A stretch of 5,933 nucleotides of DNA. It comes from an uncultured Flavobacteriales bacterium (GTDB lineage Bacteria; Bacteroidota; Bacteroidia; Flavobacteriales_D; Parvicellaceae). Numbering within the stretch: position 1 is the stretch's first letter; each line of letters begins with the position of its first letter. Position numbers and translations under genes: made by a program. The notes beneath the pieces were generated by a model. It was given only the letters and a program-made list of their open reading frames with translations. It searched no databases and had not been told where the DNA came from. The stretch is taken from NCBI GenBank assembly GCA_937924345.1, contig CALDTD010000144.1:1-5933 (forward strand), given 5' to 3'. Below, piece after piece: positions 4,937-5,933 of this stretch.

Positions 4937-5933
4937 TTATCTTTCCTTGTACTGCTCTTCGTAATATTTTTGGTAATCACCAGATGTTATATTATCCATC
5001 CATTGTTGGCTAGACAAATACCAATCAATAGTTAGGTTCATTCCTTGTTCGAAAGTAACTGAAGGCTCCCACCCTAATTCTTCTTTTATTTTTGTTGCAT
5101 CTATAGCATAACGCATATCGTGACCAGCTCTGTCTTTTACAAAAGTAATTAGATTTCGAGAGGCTCCTTTTTCTCGACCTAATTTCTCATCCATAGTATC
5201 GCAAAGTAAATGAACAATATCTATATTTTTCCATTCGTTATGCCCTCCAATATTATAGGTTTCTCCAACTTTACCTTTATGAAAAATATCGTCTATTGCT
5301 CTTGCATGATCTACAACCCACAACCAATCTCTAACATTTAAGCCTTCTCCATAAACAGGTAAAGGTTTATTATTTTTAATATTATTAATCATTAAAGGCA
5401 ACAACTTCTCTGGGAACTGATGCGAACCGTAATTGTTGCTACAATTAGAAATTTTTACTGGTAGATGAAACGTATGAAAATACGCTCTTACAATGTGGTC
5501 TGAACTTGCTTTTGAAGCTGAATAAGGACTTCGAGGATCGTAAGGTGTATCTTCGTAAAAGAAACCTGTTTCACCAAGAGAACCGTAAACCTCATCTGTA
5601 GAAATATGATAAAAAACTTTGTCCTCCAAGTTATCATTCCATATTTCTCTAGCCGCATTCAGCAAGTTTAACGTTCCAACAATATTGGTCATTATAAACT
5701 CATTGGGATTGGAAATAGAACGGTCTACATGGCTTTCTGCTGCTAAATGTATAACAGCCTCGAATTTATATTTACTAAACAATTCGAATATAAATAGTGC
5801 ATCATTTATATCTCCCTTAACAAAAGTGTAATTTGAGTGCTCTTCTATATCTGATAAGTTTTCTGGATTCCCAGCATAAGTTAACTTATCTAGATTAATA
5901 ATATTATAATCAGAATATTTTGTTACAAATAAA
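4937..5933 (-). CDS. rfbB: dTDP-glucose 4,6-dehydratase, N-terminus cut by window edge
   Basis: This is an extended short-chain dehydrogenase that converts dTDP-glucose to dTDP-4-keto-6-deoxyglucose with bound NAD+, the second step toward dTDP-rhamnose and other deoxysugars for surface polysaccharide. 331 residues are visible; the family is about 350 long, so roughly 20 are missing, including the GxxGxxG NAD+ motif. Visible here, numbered from the window edge, are NLDKLTYAGN (13-22), GDIND (39-43), HLAAESHVDRS (62-72), catalytic T-D-E in STDEVYG (111-117), YSASK with catalytic Y137 and K141, SNNYGSHQFPEKL (115-127 past the TTG, so about 165-177), NVRDWLWVVDHA (about 199-210) and DRAGHDMRYAID (about 267-278). 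The frame stays open with matching family sequence right up to base 5933, so the true start lies outside; a TTG at 5780-5782 is internal. SNNYGSHQF has S-H where P-Y is common, a minor variation. Other rfb/rml genes probably lie beyond the right edge (inference). Confidence 0.96.
   Translation of the reverse strand, partial: LFVTKYSDYNIINLDKLTYAGNPENLSDIEEHSNYTFVKGDINDALFIFELFSKYKFEAVIHLAAESHVDRSISNPNEFIMTNIVGTLNLLNAAREIWNDNLEDKVFYHISTDEVYGSLGETGFFYEDTPYDPRSPYSASKASSDHIVRAYFHTFHLPVKISNCSNNYGSHQFPEKLLPLMINNIKNNKPLPVYGEGLNVRDWLWVVDHARAIDDIFHKGKVGETYNIGGHNEWKNIDIVHLLCDTMDEKLGREKGASRNLITFVKDRAGHDMRYAIDATKIKEELGWEPSVTFEQGMNLTIDWYLSSQQWMDNITSGDYQKYYEEQYKER

Noticed and set aside
5780..5782. TTG as start codon of rfbB, giving a 281-residue protein
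   Set aside because: Upstream codons continue in frame to base 5933 and encode conserved RfbB sequence (NLDKLTYAGN, GDIND). The TTG is an internal leucine codon and the real start is outside the window.
5619..5831. Plus-strand 70-codon open frame
   Set aside because: It is antisense to conserved rfbB sequence (HLAAESHVDRS region) and has no independent support.

Overview
The window looks like chromosomal DNA from the phylum Bacteroidota, most probably a marine-type Flavobacteriaceae. The DNA is strongly AT-rich. Upstream regions have A-rich leaders rather than clear Shine-Dalgarno sites. One good match to the Bacteroidota promoter (TAnnTTTG -7 box) is present, and several proteins are of kinds common in that phylum (short Cys-lipoprotein, DUF2147 protein, DUF6268-like predicted outer-membrane protein). 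This assignment is an inference from composition and protein style, not a database result.

All five well-supported genes are on the minus strand, so transcription runs from the right edge to the left. At the right (4937-5933) lies the dTDP-glucose 4,6-dehydratase gene rfbB, cut by the window edge so that only about the first 20 residues are missing. It ends in a strong intrinsic terminator (4888-4917). A roughly 200-base gap follows, holding that terminator, a REP-like palindrome (about 4808-4878) and the pcrA promoter region. Then comes a complete PcrA/UvrD-type DNA repair helicase (2382-4736).

After a 143-base gap with a recognisable promoter comes a compact three-gene operon (2238 down to 118): a small hypothetical lipoprotein, a secreted DUF2147 protein and a DUF6268-like predicted outer-membrane beta-barrel. 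The genes are separated by only 12 and 6 bases, and all three products carry export signals. They form a small cell-envelope cassette of unknown purpose. The operon closes with a perfect 12-bp hairpin plus U-tract (61-92). A plus-strand open frame (1-102) enters from the left edge and may be the tail of a convergent gene; if so, the operon terminator lies inside its coding sequence.

The genes fall into three independent jobs: nucleotide-sugar synthesis for surface polysaccharide (rfbB), DNA repair/replication restart (pcrA), and the envelope cassette. I see no CRISPR, tRNA, rRNA, insertion sequence, phage gene or defence system, and nothing that amounts to a clearly new system. The least characterised part is the three-gene envelope operon.
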